From a virus, in IMG/VR virus record IMGVR_UViG_3300025138_000025, positions 24,166 through 88,165 of that record: a DNA stretch of 64,000 nt; one strand, 5' to 3'. A model generated the notes under the pieces. That model was not told the origin of the DNA. It was given only the letters and a program-made list of their open reading frames with translations, and ran no database searches. The position numbers and the translations under genes were made by a program. Positions 22,609 to 31,555 of this stretch are shown one piece after another (positions within the stretch are counted from its first letter, which is position 1; every line of letters starts with the position of its first letter).

Positions 22609-23976
22609 TTGACACTAGAAAGTGCATTACTGAAGCAAATCTTGTCGCTTGGCGATTTTGATACTTGGAACGGTTTAAAACAACATTATTTTCCTGAAGG
22701 AGAATACCGCAAAATATGGGGTATTGTTGATAAACATGTAGCAAAGTATAAAAATCTACCAACATTCGAAGAACTAAAACTAGAAGTTCGTTCTTCTGAA
22801 TTACAAGAGAAAATATACGCTATCGAAACTGTTGAGACAGATGTCGATGCAGACCTATTGCTAGATTATCTCAAGAATCAATTTACCCAATCAGAAATAC
22901 TAGGCTCAATCGAGTCGTATGTAGAAAACCAAATCGCAATATCAGACGCTAGAGAGAACATTGATTTACTTCAAGAGATAGTTGTGTCTGTAGAAGATAA
23001 AGTAGATACTCAAGATGCAAATGAGAGTATGGAAACGATTGAGTTGTTTGATGATGACGAGGCTTATAAGAAACGAATTACTTTAGGATTGAATCAAGAC
23101 TTCGACCTAGAGTACTCATTCAAATCAGACGAGCTTGTATTACTTGGTGCTAAGTCAGGTGGTGGTAAGTCTCTCGTTTGTTGTAATGTTGCTAGTACAG
23201 TACGAAAACAAGGTCGTAGTGCTTTATACTTTACAATAGAAATGAGTAGTAAAGATATTCTACAAAGAATAGTAGCAATCGAAACCGAAGTAGATGCTAA
23301 TAGATTGATACATCAGAATCTAGAACCACATGAATGGAACAAAGTAGGAGAATGGTGGGCAGGCAGATTTGTAGATGGAGAAGAAGTATTATCTAAGTAT
23401 GATAACTTAGAAAAAGCTAACTTCAAAGAGTTCCATAAAGAATTAGTCAGAAATAAAATTGACTACAGTAAACCACAAATAGAAATTTATTACGACCCAG
23501 CTCTCACCACAGCAAAAATTGCTAGTGTTGTGAGACAGAATTTAGCTAAGTTACATAATCCAGGTGTTATTATTATAGATTACTTAAACCAAGTAAAAAG
23601 AACTAACAATGTAAAAGCAGGTCAGTATGACTGGACAGAACAGATAGAGATATCTAAATATTTTAAACAGTTGGCACAGGAGTATGACACAACTACTGTT
23701 ACAGCGATTCAAACGAAAGCAGATGGTTCTGCTAAATTTTCAACCAATGTCGATAATGCTGTAGATGCCTTCTATAGTATTGACCATTTTGACCAGTCGG
23801 ATGCAATGAAGTTCTCTTGTAAGAAAAGAAGAAACGCAAGAGTTGTAGGCTTCACGAGTGAGATGAATTGGAGTACACTAAAGGTTGGACCTCACACTGC
23901 GTTAGACCCAGACGAGAAAGCTGAGATAAAAGAAACTATGGGAACAGGAGAAAAGGTAGATGATGTACCTTGGTAA
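22609..23976 (+). CDS. Replicative DNA helicase, DnaB/gp41 type
   Basis: A 455-residue hexameric helicase. The N-terminal helical domain is about 1-140. The RecA-like motor has Walker A GAKSGGGKS (180-188), a TIEMSS segment (motif H1a), a Walker B VIIIDYLNQV around residue 320 and a TAIQTKAD sensor. It unwinds DNA ahead of the polymerase and works with the primase at 26319. Start TTG 22609, 8 nt after GGGAG; no alternative ATG fits. The acidic tail ends DDVPW. Confidence 0.85.
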   Translation: MTLESALLKQILSLGDFDTWNGLKQHYFPEGEYRKIWGIVDKHVAKYKNLPTFEELKLEVRSSELQEKIYAIETVETDVDADLLLDYLKNQFTQSEILGSIESYVENQIAISDARENIDLLQEIVVSVEDKVDTQDANESMETIELFDDDEAYKKRITLGLNQDFDLEYSFKSDELVLLGAKSGGGKSLVCCNVASTVRKQGRSALYFTIEMSSKDILQRIVAIETEVDANRLIHQNLEPHEWNKVGEWWAGRFVDGEEVLSKYDNLEKANFKEFHKELVRNKIDYSKPQIEIYYDPALTTAKIASVVRQNLAKLHNPGVIIIDYLNQVKRTNNVKAGQYDWTEQIEISKYFKQLAQEYDTTTVTAIQTKADGSAKFSTNVDNAVDAFYSIDHFDQSDAMKFSCKKRRNARVVGFTSEMNWSTLKVGPHTALDPDEKAEIKETMGTGEKVDDVPW

Positions 23977-23979
23977 CAG

Positions 23980-24138
23980 ATGATATTATATACAGAAGAA
24001 CAACTAATGATTGCATACACTCGACATTTAAGAGAAGTGCAAAAACTACAACATGTCCCAATGCCTACATATGAAGAATTTAGATTAATCTATGAAGATG
24101 AATGGACACAAAGATACAAGGAGATGAACGATGGCTAA
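23980..24138 (+). CDS. Small hypothetical protein (52 aa)
   Basis: A 52-residue charged, helical ORF placed three bases after the helicase stop and overlapping the next gene by 8 nt. A YEEFRLIYEDEW pattern suggests an amphipathic helix. Function unknown; a helicase or primase accessory is a guess from position. Confidence 0.5.
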   Translation: MILYTEEQLMIAYTRHLREVQKLQHVPMPTYEEFRLIYEDEWTQRYKEMNDG

Positions 24139-25768
24139 AAAAGATGCAACACTAATAATGAAAGAAGTAAAAGCTGGAGGCACTTTCAGAGCCTTACAAG
24201 AAGCAAAAAAGCGGATAGATAGAAAACAATGTGCATTATTATTCTGTCAAAACAGTATAGATATTAAGAATCAAGAGATAGCAGCAGCAATAAAAGTAGG
24301 CATACCAAAACAAGATATTATAGATGTTACAGAGTTAAACAGTTGGAAAACTAAAGACTTTCTAAATGAAAATAGTTGGAGAGGAAAACTTTTTATATGT
24401 AATAAAAATCAAGTTTACTACCAACCACTCATGGCTTTAGCACCAAGTATTTTTCCTAATGCTCTTAGAATACTAGATGAGTATGATGTGGAAAATACCG
24501 GTCATACAGATGGATTACTAGAAGCTATAGAAAATATAAAACAAGGTAAAAGTACTAAATATTCTCAAATAGACCAAGGTCTGCTAAATATAATTGGTGA
24601 GCACGATGAAGATAATCTATGGTTAGTAAGTGCTACACATTCGGCTGGGCTTATTTCTAACTGGTCTTTTAAAGTTATAGAACTAGACCCCTGGCACGCT
24701 AACTATAAAGGTATGAAAGATCATAAAGAAGTAGAAGTAGCAAACCCAACAATGAGTACTTTACTAGAAAATGCAGAGCTCACAGGAGCAATAAGAGATT
24801 ATGTATTAAAAGCTACAACAAAATATAAACTACTAATAAATACAACAAAAAGAGTAAATAGTGGTGAATCAGAGATAGTAACTCATGCCAGGATAGCTGC
24901 TGCTTGTAGAGCATTAGGAAAGATAGCAATAGAAGTAAACGGCAGCAACCCATATGACTCAGCAAAATGGGATGAAGCAGAAATAGTAATAGGAGGAGCA
25001 GTTTTTGATAGAACTTTTGAAGCAAGAGAAGTATACACACAAATCACTGCATATAGTAGTACTGGATGGTATGGCTCAATAGAGCAACAAGAAAGGCTTT
25101 GCGGTGTAAAAGATGACCCAGATTATCAAACTGTACTTATACTTTCAGAGGATGACATAAAGAAAAGAAAAGAAGTATTAAGAGTAAAAGAATTAATTAC
25201 TCCTGAACTTATGGAAATGACTTGGGAAGAAAGAAAAGATAAGCTTCCTGACTTTGTGATGAATCCTTACCCAGGAAATAAAAATAATGGTGGAAAATTA
25301 ACTCGTAAAAATAATAATAATTATGAAGCATTAGTTAATTTAAAGGTACTACCCAATGGCAAACCTGACTTGAGTGAATTTAGACAAAAAGCAACAATAT
25401 TATCAGAGTTTAGATTAGATGATGGCAAACCTGACGGCACTGGATTAAGTATGAGAGATATGCACGGTTATGGAAATAAATGCTCTATAGATATTGCAAC
25501 ATCAAAAAGAAGTGCAGGGGAAGTAAAACTTCGTTTAGAAGCGAATAAAAAGAATAATTTGGGATTAGCAGAGGGAACAAGAATCTCAAACTATAATAAG
25601 TTTATTCTAGGAACAAGAGAGGAGAGGCTAAGAAGAGTAGAAGAGCTGCCTAAGGAGTTATTTCTAGATGCTCAATTTGATAAAGAATATCAATGGTACA
25701 CAGTTTATACAAAGAAAAATACAACAGGAACAAGACAATATATAAAAGAGGAAAATTATGGCGGATGA
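24131..25768 (+). CDS. Degenerate SF2 helicase-like protein
   Basis: A 545-residue protein. A DEAD-box-like set is present: motif I is replaced by a KAGGTFRAL segment (14-21) without GKT, motif II is LDEYD (115-119), motif III is SATH (167-170). IVIGGAVFDRTFEAREV and QQERLCG in the second half are in the places of motifs V and VI, faintly like Z1-type proteins. Without Walker A it may bind but not hydrolyse ATP normally, or use a variant loop. The C-terminal 180 residues are unique and polar. It sits between the helicase and the ParB-like gene, so a replication or anti-defence role is possible. Confidence 0.55.
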   Translation: MAKKDATLIMKEVKAGGTFRALQEAKKRIDRKQCALLFCQNSIDIKNQEIAAAIKVGIPKQDIIDVTELNSWKTKDFLNENSWRGKLFICNKNQVYYQPLMALAPSIFPNALRILDEYDVENTGHTDGLLEAIENIKQGKSTKYSQIDQGLLNIIGEHDEDNLWLVSATHSAGLISNWSFKVIELDPWHANYKGMKDHKEVEVANPTMSTLLENAELTGAIRDYVLKATTKYKLLINTTKRVNSGESEIVTHARIAAACRALGKIAIEVNGSNPYDSAKWDEAEIVIGGAVFDRTFEAREVYTQITAYSSTGWYGSIEQQERLCGVKDDPDYQTVLILSEDDIKKRKEVLRVKELITPELMEMTWEERKDKLPDFVMNPYPGNKNNGGKLTRKNNNNYEALVNLKVLPNGKPDLSEFRQKATILSEFRLDDGKPDGTGLSMRDMHGYGNKCSIDIATSKRSAGEVKLRLEANKKNNLGLAEGTRISNYNKFILGTREERLRRVEELPKELFLDAQFDKEYQWYTVYTKKNTTGTRQYIKEENYGG

Positions 25769-26255
25769 TAGAGTAAGTAGAGAAACTGCTGAGATTATAC
25801 CTCTCCCACCACACACATGGTATGTAAAAACCGTTGGCTGGATGCTAGAACAAGCAAAAGTAAAAGAGAATATAGAAAATGTTCCACCCAACGAACCATT
25901 AACAAACAGTCTGAGGCAGCATGGAATCAAATCTCCCATTCTATGCATGCCCAACTGGTACCCCATTGCCGGCTCTCAAAGAATGAGAGCCGCGGTGGAC
26001 TTACCTGAGATACACAACCAAGAAATAAGAGTCTGCCGCTTCGATCAGGAGTGGTGGCTTTTATATTATCTATGGGGAGATACAGATTTTAGAGACAAAT
26101 CCATAGCAGTCTGGTTCCAGATGGCAGAACTAGTATGGAAGTCTAGATACTATGAACATGAGGTTGACCCAAGTGGTATGGACATGAGAGAGTTCGAGCG
26201 CATTGGAGATAAACTAAAATGGAAACATAACAAAGACGACGATAAGTGGAAATAA
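25758..26255 (+). CDS. ParB/Srx-fold N-terminal-domain protein
   Basis: A 165-residue protein. LTNSLRQHGIKSPILCMPN (about 48-66) followed by PIAGSQRMRAA (about 69-79) is the ParB box I/II pattern: the Gly-x-x-Arg motif that binds CTP or ATP in ParB-like folds. The HTH and dimer domains of true ParB are missing. Phage ParB-like proteins include nucleases and regulators; the exact role is open. Overlaps the helicase-like gene by 11 nt. Confidence 0.65.
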   Translation: MADDRVSRETAEIIPLPPHTWYVKTVGWMLEQAKVKENIENVPPNEPLTNSLRQHGIKSPILCMPNWYPIAGSQRMRAAVDLPEIHNQEIRVCRFDQEWWLLYYLWGDTDFRDKSIAVWFQMAELVWKSRYYEHEVDPSGMDMREFERIGDKLKWKHNKDDDKWK

Positions 26256-26279
26256 TAAGTCACATACCAAAAATAATTC

Positions 26280-26308
26280 TTGACACGGGGTTAAAAAATT
26301 GGTATAAT
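26280..26308 (+). promoter_or_regulatory. Promoter of the primase-polymerase operon
   Basis: TTGACA 26280-26285, 17 bp, TATAAT 26303-26308, with CAAAAATAATTC upstream. The primase ATG lies 10 nt downstream, leaving a leader of only a few bases and no ribosome site. Confidence 0.85.
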
Positions 26309-26318
26309 ATATATAATT

Positions 26319-27167
26319 ATGACAGCAGAAGAACTATTACAAGAGAAAGGATTAGCGTATCAGCTTAGCGGTAAAGACGCTAAAGTTTGTTGTCTAAACC
26401 CAGAACATGATGACTCAAATCCGTCAATGAGAATTGATAGAATTACTGGAGTCTTCAACTGTTTTTCCTGTGGTTTTAAAGGTAATTTGTTTACGTACTT
26501 TGGAGCACCTTCTAGCCCTTTAGAAGTGAGGCTCCATCGTATTCGTGAAGCAATAACGAAAGTCAAGTCTCAAACAGTAGGTATTCAATTACCTAAGGAG
26601 AGAATAAGATGGTCAGGTGGACCGCTCAGAAATATCTCAGAGGATACTCTAAAGATATGGGATGCGTTTACTTGGAACACTCCTAAGTTTGAAGGCAGAA
26701 TTGTCTTTCCAATCAGAAACATCACAGGAAAAACTGTTGCCTTAATCGGAAGATTAATCAGTGAAGCAGGTATGGGACAATCGAAGTACTATATCTATCC
26801 TGGCGGGGCGGAAATGCCCTTTTGCCCTGCTAAGGTAAAACCAATACAAAACAGAGTAATTCTAGTTGAAGGCATATTTGATGCCCTTAACTTATGGGAC
26901 AAAGGTCTTAAGAATACTGTCTGTTGTTTTGGTACGCAACAAATAAATTGGGTAAAACTATCCTTACTAAAAATGCAAGGCGTACAAGGAGTAGACATCA
27001 TGTTTGATGGAGACGAAGCAGGTAGCAGAGCTGCAGAAGCAGCCAAAGGTCTAGCTGAGAAACTTGATATGTCAGCAAGGATAGTAACTTTACCACCTAA
27101 CACAGATCCTGGTAACTTAAATCGTGACCAGATAGAAAGACTTAAAAAGAAATTGTATGGCGAATAA
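26319..27167 (+). CDS. DNA primase (zinc-binding and TOPRIM domains)
   Basis: A 283-residue primase that lays down RNA primers for replication. The N-terminal zinc ribbon has CC at 24-25, His30 and CFSC at 48-51. The TOPRIM part shows VILVEGIFDAL (about 186-196) with the catalytic Glu, and DIMFDGDEAG (about 227-236) with the metal-binding Asp pair. It is shorter than cellular DnaG, with no separate helicase-binding domain. It heads the polymerase operon. Confidence 0.85.
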   Translation: MTAEELLQEKGLAYQLSGKDAKVCCLNPEHDDSNPSMRIDRITGVFNCFSCGFKGNLFTYFGAPSSPLEVRLHRIREAITKVKSQTVGIQLPKERIRWSGGPLRNISEDTLKIWDAFTWNTPKFEGRIVFPIRNITGKTVALIGRLISEAGMGQSKYYIYPGGAEMPFCPAKVKPIQNRVILVEGIFDALNLWDKGLKNTVCCFGTQQINWVKLSLLKMQGVQGVDIMFDGDEAGSRAAEAAKGLAEKLDMSARIVTLPPNTDPGNLNRDQIERLKKKLYGE

Positions 27168-27996
27168 CTACAAAAATTGTGCTACTAACCGCTCCACAAA
27201 TGACTTGTGGACTGAGTATGACTATACTTTTTGTGAAGAACAAGAGTGGGATATAGAGTTCTGCTCAGATACATTAGGAAGAACGCCAGTATCAATTAGA
27301 AAGGCTAAACAGAAGTATAATCTAACTTTCCATAAACCTTCCCTATGGGAGAAAGGTGGTAAGAGATGGCATCCTTTAGCTAAAGAAATATTATTTGAGT
27401 ATAAGAGAAAACATATAGAAGATAAAACTCCTATACTACAAGATGAATGGTTCGAGATACAAAAGAGATTAGAAGAAGTAGAAGGTTTCTACAGAAACTA
27501 TAAGCAATGCGATATGCAGACTGAAGCTAAACGAATGGTTAACCATCGTCAGACTGACTATGAGAGAGCTACTATTCATATAGATTGGATAGTAACAAAA
27601 GAACCTACAGATGCCAAAGACACTATAGAAGTAGAGTGTCCTGTAGGTCATAAGTTCACACATCATTTTTATGCGTGGACAGACAAAGACATAGGCTGTC
27701 CAGCCTGTGCAAGAAAGGAAAATACAACATTGTACTTTCTAGATTTTGGCGAATTTGTAAAGATAGGAATAACAGTTAAGACCCCTGAGAAAAGATTTCA
27801 AGGCATACCTTTCGAGACAATACAAACAATGAATAATATAAGTTGGGGACACGCCCACTATATAGAACAACAAATTATTAAAAACAACAAAGAGTTTGCA
27901 ACAGAACCTGAATTACTAGTAGGCAATGGCTCAACAGAGTGTTTCACTACTGATGCAAAACAATCAATTTTAGAGGAATTAAAACAATGGCAATAG
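27157..27996 (+). CDS. GIY-YIG nuclease with treble-clef finger (homing-type)
   Basis: A 279-residue protein. N-terminal HTH-like part (residues 28-50, FCSDTLGRTPVSIRKAKQKY), a helical linker, a CPVGHKF...GCPAC zinc finger (about 167-188, as in DUF723/homing nucleases) and a C-terminal T5orf172-type GIY-YIG module starting TLYFLDFGEFVKIGIT (about 194-209) with the helix HYIEQQI carrying the acidic residue. It lies between primase and polymerase, a typical site for intron-free homing endonucleases. It overlaps both neighbours. Confidence 0.7.
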   Translation: MANNYKNCATNRSTNDLWTEYDYTFCEEQEWDIEFCSDTLGRTPVSIRKAKQKYNLTFHKPSLWEKGGKRWHPLAKEILFEYKRKHIEDKTPILQDEWFEIQKRLEEVEGFYRNYKQCDMQTEAKRMVNHRQTDYERATIHIDWIVTKEPTDAKDTIEVECPVGHKFTHHFYAWTDKDIGCPACARKENTTLYFLDFGEFVKIGITVKTPEKRFQGIPFETIQTMNNISWGHAHYIEQQIIKNNKEFATEPELLVGNGSTECFTTDAKQSILEELKQWQ

Positions 27997-30248
27997 CAAT
28001 AATAGAAACAAAGATGTCTTCTACCAACTGGGATAGATACTTTGATTTTGAGGTAGACCGATATGCTCTATGCTCAAATTCTAGTGTCAAAAAAGTCTTG
28101 AAAAAAGATGTAGATATAGAAATAGATATCGATGCGTATGATTGGCTCATTCTTGTAGGTTCAGAAGCCTTCAAAATGTATACAAAAAAGACATCGGTAA
28201 CAGAGTTCAATGGAAAAGTTTGCGATTCTAAGTTTTTAGGTTTAATTAATCCCGCAATGATTAAGTTCAAACCAGAAGCAAAGACAGAATTCGAGCGTGC
28301 AGTCGATAGTATATCGAAATACGTAAGCGGAGAACTTAAACAAGAGAGACTCGGTGAAGATAAGTGTTATGGAATCACAGAAACAAGTGACCTAATAGTT
28401 TATCTTAATAAAGCACTAGCAGATAAGAAAGATTATGTCGCACTAGATAGTGAGACTTCTGCTTTATATTGTAGAGATGGCTATATGCTAGGATTCTCTA
28501 TGTCTTATGAAGCTGACCATGGAGTTTATGTTGACTGCGAGGCAATTGACGAAGAAGCTGAAGCTCTTATGCAAAAGATATTTGATACTAAAAGAATAGT
28601 ATTTCATAATAGTAAGTTCGATTTACAATGGTTTGAGTATCATTTCAACTTTAAATTTCCAAAATTTGAAGACACAATGTTAATGCACTATATGTTTGAC
28701 GAACAACCAGGAAAGCATGGACTTAAACAGTTAGCAATCAAACACACACCATATGGAGATTACGAACAAGAGTTAGACCAGTGGAGAGAAAGTTATTGTA
28801 AGACTCATGGAATACTCAAAGGAGATTTCAGTTATGACTTGATACCATTTGAAGTAATGAAAACATACGCAGCGATGGATGCAGTAGTTACTTTATTATT
28901 GTTTGAGAAGTTTGAAGCTCCTCTTAGAAGTAATGACAAACTGTATTGGGTGTATAAGAATCTACTCATCGAAGGAGTAAGGTTCCTTAAAGATGCAGAG
29001 TCTAACGGTGTACCTTTCGATAGAACTAGACTAGAGTTTGGACAAAAGAGAATGAATGAAGATATCGAGAAGGCAGTTGCAGAACTATACAAGTTTCCAG
29101 AAATAAAAGCTTACGAGAAAGCTAAAGGCTCAGACTTCAATCCTAACTCTACATTACAGCTTAGAGAGTTACTATTTGACTATTTAAATCTGACCCCAAC
29201 GGGGAAGAAAACAGGCACAGGAGCTCACAGCACAGACGCGGAAGTTCTCGGACAACTCGCAGAGGAACATGAAGTACCTAAACATATTCTTGAAATAAGA
29301 CAGAAAGTTAAGATTAAATCTACCTATCTTGATAAAATTATACCTAACCTTGATAGAGATTCAAGGCTTCGTACAAACTTTAACCTACACGGAACTACGA
29401 GCGGAAGGCTATCATCTAGTGGTAAACTAAATATGCAACAACTTCCAAGAGACAATCCGACTGTAAAAGGTTGTATCAAAGCTAAAGCAGGATATAAGAT
29501 AGTTGCAATGGATTTAACAACAGCAGAAGTATATTGTGCTGCGATACTTGCAAAGGATAGAGGACTACAGAATGTATTTAAGTCAGGTGGTAATTTCCAC
29601 AGTACGATTGCTAAACAAGTATTCAGACTACCAGGAGAGGTAGAAGAAGTTGCAGAGTTCTATCCTGCCAAAAGACAACAGGCAAAAGCCGTTACCTTTG
29701 GTATTATGTATGGAGCAGGCCCGAAAAAGATTAGTGAACAGGTCACGAAGGATAGTGGAGAATACTTTTCACCACTTCAAGCGAAAGAAGTTATTGATGA
29801 TTACTTCGAGGCATTTCCTAAACTCAAAGAGTGGTTAGACAATACTAAAGATTTTATTCAAGCCAATGGCTATGTCTACTCTCATTTTGGAAGAAAGAGA
29901 AGATTACCGAATGTCTTTAGTAAAGATAAAGGTATTGCGTCACACGAAGTTCGTAGTGGTGTAAATGCTCTCGTTCAATCTGTGTCTAGTGATATTAATT
30001 TACTAGGTGCTATTGATATGCAAAAGCATATTGTTGAGACAGGCATGGACGCCAAGATATTTGCACTTGTTCACGATTCAGTTCTAGCAGAAGTACGAGA
30101 AGATTTAGTAGAAGATTATAGTATCAAATTGAGACTATGTATTCAGAAAGATAGAGGCTTAATGATTCAAGGCTCACCAGTTGGATGTGACTTTGATGTC
30201 GCTGATGATTACAGTTTAGGTAAGTTCGGGAAGTTATATGGTATTTAG
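27987..30248 (+). CDS. DNA polymerase, family A, with 3'-5' exonuclease
   Basis: A 753-residue replicative polymerase. Exonuclease: Asp154-Ser-Glu156 (exo I) and HNSKFD around 208 (exo II). Polymerase: motif A MDLTTAEV with Asp509 and Glu514; motif B RQQAKAVTFGIMYG with Phe571, equivalent to E. coli Phe762; motif C VHDSV with Asp697, where the usual HDE is HDS. There is no 5'-nuclease domain; a separate flap endonuclease is at 44441. Phe at the 762 position has been linked to lytic phages with fast, accurate polymerases. Downstream gene overlaps by 11 nt. Confidence 0.9.
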   Translation: MAIAIIETKMSSTNWDRYFDFEVDRYALCSNSSVKKVLKKDVDIEIDIDAYDWLILVGSEAFKMYTKKTSVTEFNGKVCDSKFLGLINPAMIKFKPEAKTEFERAVDSISKYVSGELKQERLGEDKCYGITETSDLIVYLNKALADKKDYVALDSETSALYCRDGYMLGFSMSYEADHGVYVDCEAIDEEAEALMQKIFDTKRIVFHNSKFDLQWFEYHFNFKFPKFEDTMLMHYMFDEQPGKHGLKQLAIKHTPYGDYEQELDQWRESYCKTHGILKGDFSYDLIPFEVMKTYAAMDAVVTLLLFEKFEAPLRSNDKLYWVYKNLLIEGVRFLKDAESNGVPFDRTRLEFGQKRMNEDIEKAVAELYKFPEIKAYEKAKGSDFNPNSTLQLRELLFDYLNLTPTGKKTGTGAHSTDAEVLGQLAEEHEVPKHILEIRQKVKIKSTYLDKIIPNLDRDSRLRTNFNLHGTTSGRLSSSGKLNMQQLPRDNPTVKGCIKAKAGYKIVAMDLTTAEVYCAAILAKDRGLQNVFKSGGNFHSTIAKQVFRLPGEVEEVAEFYPAKRQQAKAVTFGIMYGAGPKKISEQVTKDSGEYFSPLQAKEVIDDYFEAFPKLKEWLDNTKDFIQANGYVYSHFGRKRRLPNVFSKDKGIASHEVRSGVNALVQSVSSDINLLGAIDMQKHIVETGMDAKIFALVHDSVLAEVREDLVEDYSIKLRLCIQKDRGLMIQGSPVGCDFDVADDYSLGKFGKLYGI

Positions 30249-30888
30249 AGAGTTAAACTTATGTTTTATTCATATCCCAAAGTGCGGAGGTTCAAGCATA
30301 ACTATGCAGTACCACAGAAAGCATGAAGGAGGTATTCATAATACTGTAGGTAAGACTTGGAGACCAGGACTAGAAGTAGAAATGTACAGACCTATTGGAA
30401 GAGAAGGACAGATACAAAAGTTACACAATATGCATGCTGATGCAGACCAATACTATCCTGTGTTCAGAGAATATGATATGATTACACAGGTAAGATATCC
30501 ACTAGATAGATTCGCTAGTGCATGGAAGCATCTAGCAAGTGTAGACTTAGTAGATACTCCTTTTGATAAGTGGGTACCTCGTGCAATTGAAAATTTATAT
30601 GAAGGTCATTGGGCAAGGTCATTAGACTATCCAGAACAATACATTCAACACTTAAGTGTTATCAATCCAGGATTTGATGCAAGTATATTATTTAAACATC
30701 AGTATACTTTCCTTAGACCTGAAGTTGAAGTACACAAATTAGAGGCAGGAACAATTTGGGAAAGATTAAATTTAAAACCCCTGCTACACAATAACAGTCT
30801 ACCAAAATATGAGGCAAAGTGGACTAGGCATAATGAAATGCTAGTAGGAGATTACTATGAAAGAGACTTTATTGAATTCGGATATTGA
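30238..30888 (+). CDS. Sulfotransferase (Sulfotransfer_2-like)
   Basis: A 216-residue enzyme that would move sulfate from PAPS to a hydroxyl, usually on a sugar. FIHIPKCGGSS (10-20) is the 5'-phosphosulfate-binding loop and VRYPLDRFASAW (about 84-95) the 3'-phosphate-binding motif; the end, YYERDFIEFGY, is typical. PAPS would come from the host. It heads the second metabolic region and overlaps the QueC-like gene by 32 nt. The acceptor is unknown. Confidence 0.8.
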   Translation: MVFRELNLCFIHIPKCGGSSITMQYHRKHEGGIHNTVGKTWRPGLEVEMYRPIGREGQIQKLHNMHADADQYYPVFREYDMITQVRYPLDRFASAWKHLASVDLVDTPFDKWVPRAIENLYEGHWARSLDYPEQYIQHLSVINPGFDASILFKHQYTFLRPEVEVHKLEAGTIWERLNLKPLLHNNSLPKYEAKWTRHNEMLVGDYYERDFIEFGY

Positions 30889-31555
30889 TAGTATAGTAGC
30901 CTGTGGTGGTGGTATTGAGACAGCAGCCGCTGTTGCCTGGGCAGTAGATAAAGGATATAAACCTTTTCTATTTACTGAAGTTGTAGATAGAGATAATCCT
31001 GCTATAAAAGGAATGACAAGAGCCTGTGAAGATATAGCAGAGTATTTTAATTTACCATTCAAGGCAGCTTATAATGATATGCCTATGGAAAATGCAAGTA
31101 TACCACCTACTGACTTCTCATTTGCACAAGCAATAAAACTAATTCTAGGCAATCCTAATATTAGATTTAAGTATATTATCAATGGTGGAAATGCAGAAGA
31201 TAGTATGCAACAAAGAGTACAGATACGATACCTACAGAGAATAATTACTAGTAGGTGGGGCAATCAATATGACATGCACGGAATGAAATGGAAGGCATTT
31301 TTAAATGTGCCTATAATGTTATTTCCATTTGAGTACTTACAAAAGTCAGAGATTATAGGAATAATGATGAACAAACATCCAGAACTTGTAAAGAAAGTCT
31401 GGACTTGTGTATCTCCTATTAAAAAAGAAAACAATTACAAACAATGCGGACAATGTGGCAAGTGTACTGAATGGAGTTCAGCACTTAGAGTAGCAAAGCA
31501 AGCTAAATTAAAGATACAAGAGGGACTAGATTATGAGTATAATATGCGTCAGTAA
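30857..31555 (+). CDS. QueC-like PP-loop protein with altered ATP loop (copy B)
   Basis: A 232-residue paralogue of the protein at 17680. The PP-loop reads GGGIET (17-22), so both the first Ser and the Asp of SGGxDS are changed; the Glu matches copy A. A four-Cys zinc site near the end (WTC...QCGQCGKC) is kept. Both copies share the LNGG/GANAEDS-like middle and the FPFE(W/Y)(M/L)QKSEI segment. ATP pyrophosphatase activity may be modified. It lies directly before the ElaA-like gene, which it overlaps by 23 nt. Start ATG 30857, 7 nt after AGGAG. Confidence 0.7.
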   Translation: MKETLLNSDIDSIVACGGGIETAAAVAWAVDKGYKPFLFTEVVDRDNPAIKGMTRACEDIAEYFNLPFKAAYNDMPMENASIPPTDFSFAQAIKLILGNPNIRFKYIINGGNAEDSMQQRVQIRYLQRIITSRWGNQYDMHGMKWKAFLNVPIMLFPFEYLQKSEIIGIMMNKHPELVKKVWTCVSPIKKENNYKQCGQCGKCTEWSSALRVAKQAKLKIQEGLDYEYNMRQ

